Assembly (NCBI RefSeq): GCF_009696615.1
Contig: NZ_VULO01000002.1
Span: 62,001-126,000, forward strand
Source of the DNA: Scrofimicrobium canadense
GTDB taxonomy: Bacteria > Actinomycetota > Actinomycetes > Actinomycetales > Actinomycetaceae
Length of the DNA: 64,000 nucleotides
Direction of reading: 5' to 3'
In this document: positions 62,873 to 64,000 of the stretch, piece by piece
Layout: every line of letters begins with the position of its first letter
Numbering within the stretch: position 1 is the stretch's first letter
Made by a program: the position numbers and the translations under genes
Notes under the pieces: model-generated
Told to the model about the DNA's origin: nothing
The model's input: only the letters and a program-made list of their open reading frames with translations
Databases searched by the model: none

Positions 62873-64000
62873 AAAAACCTCTTTACCTGGGGCCGTTGTC
62901 TATCGGGACACCGGTGATTTTGGCCCCCATGGCAGGAGTGACCGACCTGCCATTTAGGCGCCTGTGCCGTGAGTTTGGTGAGTCAGTTCTTGATGGCTCT
63001 CAGCTCGCGGCAACGGACGCGCCTTCAGGACTTTATGTGATGGAAATGGTCACTGCACGTGCACTGACCGAAGGTAACCCTGAAACATGGCGAATGGTCG
63101 AACCCGACCCGACGGAACGCGTTCGTTCGGTTCAGCTCTACGGAGTCGACCCTGTCAGTATGGGGGAGGCAACCAGGTCGCTGGTGCGGGGCGGCTACGC
63201 GGACCACGTCGATTTGAACTTTGGATGTCCAGTTCCCAAAGTTACCAAACGTGGAGGTGGAGCTGCTCTACCGTGGAAGCGGGACCTATTCCAGGCAATC
63301 GTTCGTTCTGTTGTCGCTGCGGCAGATGAAAGTGCTCCCGCTGCTGGGCATGTACCTGTCACGGTAAAAATGCGCATAGGCATCGATGGGGACCATGCAA
63401 CCGCCTTGGAGGCGGGGCGCCTAGCACAAAATGCGGGAGTGTCCGCAGTAAGTCTCCATGCGCGGACCCAAGAGCAGTACTACTCGGGGAAAGCTGATCT
63501 TGAATGGATAGCCCGACTTAAGGATTCTTTGAATATTCCGGTTTTCGGTAACGGCGACATATTCAGCGCATCGGATGCCGAACGGATGATGGACGCGACT
63601 GGATGTGACGCTGTTGTCATTGGACGAGGATGTCAGGGCCGTCCGTGGCTATTTGCCGAACTGAGCGCGGCGCTCCATGGAAAAGCCGTTCCTGACTCGC
63701 CTAATCTGGCTCAGGTTAGACAGACAATTCTTCGCCATGCGGCTCTCATGGTTGACACAATGGGGGATGAACTAAGAGCCATGCGTGAAATGCGAAAGCA
63801 TATTGGATGGTATCTGCGAGGATTCGCAGTTGGAGGTGAGACCCGCGGGGCACTGGGGTTGGTATCTTCATATGTGGAGCTGGAAGAAAGAACAGCTTCC
63901 CTCGATTTGGACCAGCCCTTTCCTGCCGCGGCACATGGTGCGCGCGGAAGAGCAGGAAGTCCCAAACGCCCGCATCTGCCAGATGGCTGGTTGGATTCGC
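62866..64000 (+). CDS. dus: tRNA-dihydrouridine synthase, partial (3' end outside window)
   Basis: About 378 residues are visible and the frame runs off the window. DusB-type flavoenzyme reducing specific uridines in tRNA. Seen: the FMN-binding [16 protein letters not shown] at the N-terminus, the active-site Cys in [39 protein letters not shown] and [14 protein letters not shown] 62866 overlaps the glyS end by seven bases, giving translational coupling. It is nearly full length; only the C-terminal end is lost. Confidence 0.94.
   Translation, partial: MLEKPLYLGPLSIGTPVILAPMAGVTDLPFRRLCREFGESVLDGSQLAATDAPSGLYVMEMVTARALTEGNPETWRMVEPDPTERVRSVQLYGVDPVSMGEATRSLVRGGYADHVDLNFGCPVPKVTKRGGGAALPWKRDLFQAIVRSVVAAADESAPAAGHVPVTVKMRIGIDGDHATALEAGRLAQNAGVSAVSLHARTQEQYYSGKADLEWIARLKDSLNIPVFGNGDIFSASDAERMMDATGCDAVVIGRGCQGRPWLFAELSAALHGKAVPDSPNLAQVRQTILRHAALMVDTMGDELRAMREMRKHIGWYLRGFAVGGETRGALGLVSSYVELEERTASLDLDQPFPAAAHGARGRAGSPKRPHLPDGWLDS

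Overview
The window is a chromosomal stretch from an actinobacterium of moderate GC content. Several things point to this: the smc - small membrane protein - ftsY - ffh cluster, dgt-dnaG, ileS-folC led by an ultrashort T-box, an eukaryotic-type single-chain glyS followed by dus, a DUF4342 protein, M13 and M1 peptidases, NrtR/NiaP, and frequent GTG starts. Actinomycetaceae (Actinomyces/Trueperella/Arcanobacterium relatives) is my best guess. The species is not determined. No prophage, IS element, CRISPR array, rRNA or tRNA was recognised.

Layout. 1-0.9 kb: 5' part of a dihydrolipoyl dehydrogenase gene (minus). 1.1-4.7 kb: small membrane protein, condensation/alcohol-acetyltransferase-like protein, DUF6320-like zinc-ribbon membrane protein and a penicillin-binding-like serine hydrolase lipoprotein. 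4.7-6.1 kb: type II NADH dehydrogenase (minus). 6.2-9.0 kb: a TrpXYZ-type ABC importer. 9.0-11.4 kb (minus): LytR-CpsA-Psr protein, XRE regulator, DUF4349 lipoprotein. 11.4-14.7 kb: alpha/beta hydrolase plus acyl-CoA ligase, divergent from a PlsC-type acyltransferase. 14.7-15.9 kb: aldo/keto reductase and DUF4342 protein. 15.9-18 kb: niaP and nrtR, divergent across a perfect palindrome that looks like the NrtR operator. 18-22.5 kb: degenerate GH13-like protein, dgt, dnaG. 22.6-25.2 kb (minus): response regulator, sensor kinase, tiny lipoprotein.

25.4-31.1 kb is the most unusual part. It is one probable operon of a divergent adenosylhomocysteinase-like protein, an MTA/SAH-deaminase-like amidohydrolase, a DUF985 cupin and a one-permease polar-amino-acid-type ABC importer. 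Three of its genes are interrupted by single-base length changes in homopolymer runs, and the importer ATPase has Gln in place of the Walker A lysine. It looks like a recently decaying or error-affected import and catabolism system whose substrate I cannot name.

31.2-36.9 kb (minus): ROK regulator and a ChvE/MmsAB-type monosaccharide importer. 37-37.6 kb: separate glucose-family PTS EIIB and EIIA without a neighbouring EIIC. 37.7-42.3 kb: aminopeptidase N and M13 endopeptidase. 42.6 kb: short SSB-like protein. 43.2-48.1 kb: T-box, ileS, folC. 48.2-50.5 kb: PTS-dependent dihydroxyacetone kinase with DhaM fused to HPr. 50.5-58.7 kb: ndk, smc, a one-TM protein, ftsY, ffh and an amidohydrolase. 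58.8-61.2 kb: purine nucleoside phosphorylase divergent from an NCS1 permease (purine salvage). 61.5-64 kb: glyS and the 5' part of dus. Core housekeeping genes therefore alternate with sugar, peptide, nucleobase and nicotinate uptake systems, which suits a host-associated, nutritionally dependent lifestyle. That last point is inference.
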